Made by a program: the position numbers and the translations under genes
In this document: piece after piece, positions 43,490 to 44,337 of the stretch
Numbering within the stretch: position 1 is the stretch's first letter
Layout: the number at the start of each line of letters is the position of its first letter
DNA from: Chara braunii
Taxonomy: Eukaryota > Streptophyta > Charophyceae > Charales > Characeae
Direction of reading: 5' to 3'
Length of the DNA: 44,337 nucleotides
Assembly (NCBI GenBank): GCA_003427395.1
Contig: BFEA01000389.1
Location: 31,092 to 75,428 of the forward strand
The notes under the pieces: generated by a model
Database searches by the model: none
What the model was told of the DNA's origin: nothing
Seen by the model: only the letters and a program-made list of their open reading frames with translations

Positions 43490-44265
43490 TGGCACGCTGC
43501 ACAGCCACATGGTCCTGCAGGGCCCGACCAGCATTGTCAGCCTAAAAGCCTGAAAACAAGGGCTTACAGGCCCTGTGTCGTTACAGCCTTAAAGCCTGAA
43601 AACGAGGGCCTTTAGGCCCTATGTCGTTTCAGCCTAAAACAGGGCCTTCCAGGCCCTGAGTATTTTCAGCCTGAAACGGAGGGCCATTTCCAGGCCCTCA
43701 TAAGATCGACCTACACTGAAACTTAGGCACCAGACCAGGGTTTTAGCACAGGCCATTTTTGGCCTATTTTCAAGACAACCCTTGGTTGAACTTCAACGCC
43801 AGGGTCTGGAACATTTTGGCATTGGCATGAGCAGCCTCCTGGACGGGCCAGCACTATATAAGACTGGCCTTCCCTACAGGCTGCAGACAGTCACGAGGTA
43901 GTTCATAGGAACTTCCCAGGCACTTCACATGCAGGAGGCAAGAGGCAGTCTTGAGGATTCGACAGCAACACTCTGGAGGAGCGCTGCAGTAGTAGTAGTA
44001 GCGTTAGCAGTAGCCTTCAGCGTTGGGCGCTATCAGGAGCTAGAGTAGTAGTGGAGAGAGAGAGATGGTTCGCGGAGGCCGGAGAGACTTACCTGTGGCG
44101 CCATAGCTCTAGCTTCGTCTTCGATGTACCTGCAACAAGGCGCCACCTTCACATGTTAGTACCAGACAGAGAGAGAGAGAGAGAGAGATAGTTCTTCTTC
44201 TTCCTCTTCTAAATCCACCATCCCTCCTCCCCCTCTCGCTACCTGACTTCTCAATATCTGCAGAC

Positions 44266-44337
<72 letters not shown>
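43490..44337 (+). repeat. Right LTR, truncated by the window end
   Basis: Starts TGGCACGC and aligns with the left LTR to its (GA)n (44269-44337), where the window ends. About 370 bp of LTR would remain beyond the window. It keeps the U3 repeats (about 43539-43700) and the TATA box (43855-43861). Relative to the left copy it lacks a short GCCTTTGGTT-type duplication and its GA tract is far longer. Confidence 0.9.
44269..44337. repeat. (GA)n microsatellite at the right edge
   Basis: At least 69 bp of GA inside the LTR, compared with about 15 bp at the matching place in the left LTR. The tract reaches the window edge, so its true length is unknown. Confidence 0.95.

Larger units (their letters stand above)
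37178..44337 (+). mobile_element. Defective Ty3/gypsy LTR retrotransposon (chromovirus-like), right end off the window
   Basis: Order: left LTR 37178-38334, primer-binding site 38338-38349, leader with 33-bp repeats, gag, protease, RT, a large deletion, integrase C terminus, chromodomain-like segment, polypurine tract 43476-43489, right LTR from 43490. PR-RT-integrase order and the chromodomain-like tail place it in Ty3/gypsy. Frames are broken by many stops, and RNase H plus the integrase catalytic core are missing. In a 330-bp stretch compared by eye the LTRs are about 93% identical, so it is not recent. Confidence 0.92.

Overview
The window looks like repeat-rich nuclear DNA of a streptophyte. 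My best guess is a charophyte alga such as Chara braunii, from memory of similar retroelement proteins and intronless receptor-like kinases (not searched; about 0.6-0.7 sure). Supporting signs are a plant-type receptor-like kinase, an L1-type LINE with a plant-style ORF1, a Ty3/gypsy chromovirus-like element, hAT and SINE debris, very long (GA)n tracts and no bacterial-style gene packing. Single N bases (4169, 4246, 4300, 4351, 4364, 9086, 9091, 11242, 11248) are unresolved assembly calls. Both ends of the window lie in (GA)n, as expected of a contig that breaks in microsatellites.

Layout. 1-3197: intergenic DNA with a CT/TA microsatellite and a poly-A retroposon with a 16-bp target duplication. 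3198-6128 (-): the one convincing host gene, a single-exon receptor-like kinase. 6129-11185: microsatellites, an inverted-repeat element (8131-9188) holding a younger tRNA-derived SINE (8363-8545, perfect 17-bp target duplication), and a GC-rich stretch with a TATA box and possible orphan first exon (about 10929-11080). About 11186-27804 (-): one degenerate L1-type LINE, split by a 7.57-kb foreign insertion (14891-22458) that duplicated 5 bp (TCGGT). Removing the insertion and one duplicate rejoins the LINE reading frame exactly. 27805-34543: intergenic DNA with microsatellites and a diverged palindrome-bearing repeat family. 34552-35355: an 804-bp non-autonomous hAT element with a perfect 8-bp target duplication. 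37178-44337: a defective Ty3/gypsy element with about 1.16-kb LTRs; the right LTR runs off the window.

The most unusual content is inside the 7.57-kb insertion. I see no credible protein, no LTR pair and no terminal inverted repeats. It does hold eight hairpins at irregular spacing (19476-20249), plus a ninth simpler one, sharing a TAAGTT-type hexaloop while stem sequences differ with compensating changes. That pattern suggests a selected RNA or DNA structure, or repeated gene-conversion-like events, in an undescribed non-coding mobile element.

There is no operon or pathway here. Apart from the kinase, the genes belong to mobile elements. LINE machinery could have mobilised the SINE and the poly-A retroposon; the hAT element would need a transposase encoded elsewhere. 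Nesting gives relative ages: the LINE predates the 7.57-kb insertion, and the inverted-repeat element predates its SINE.
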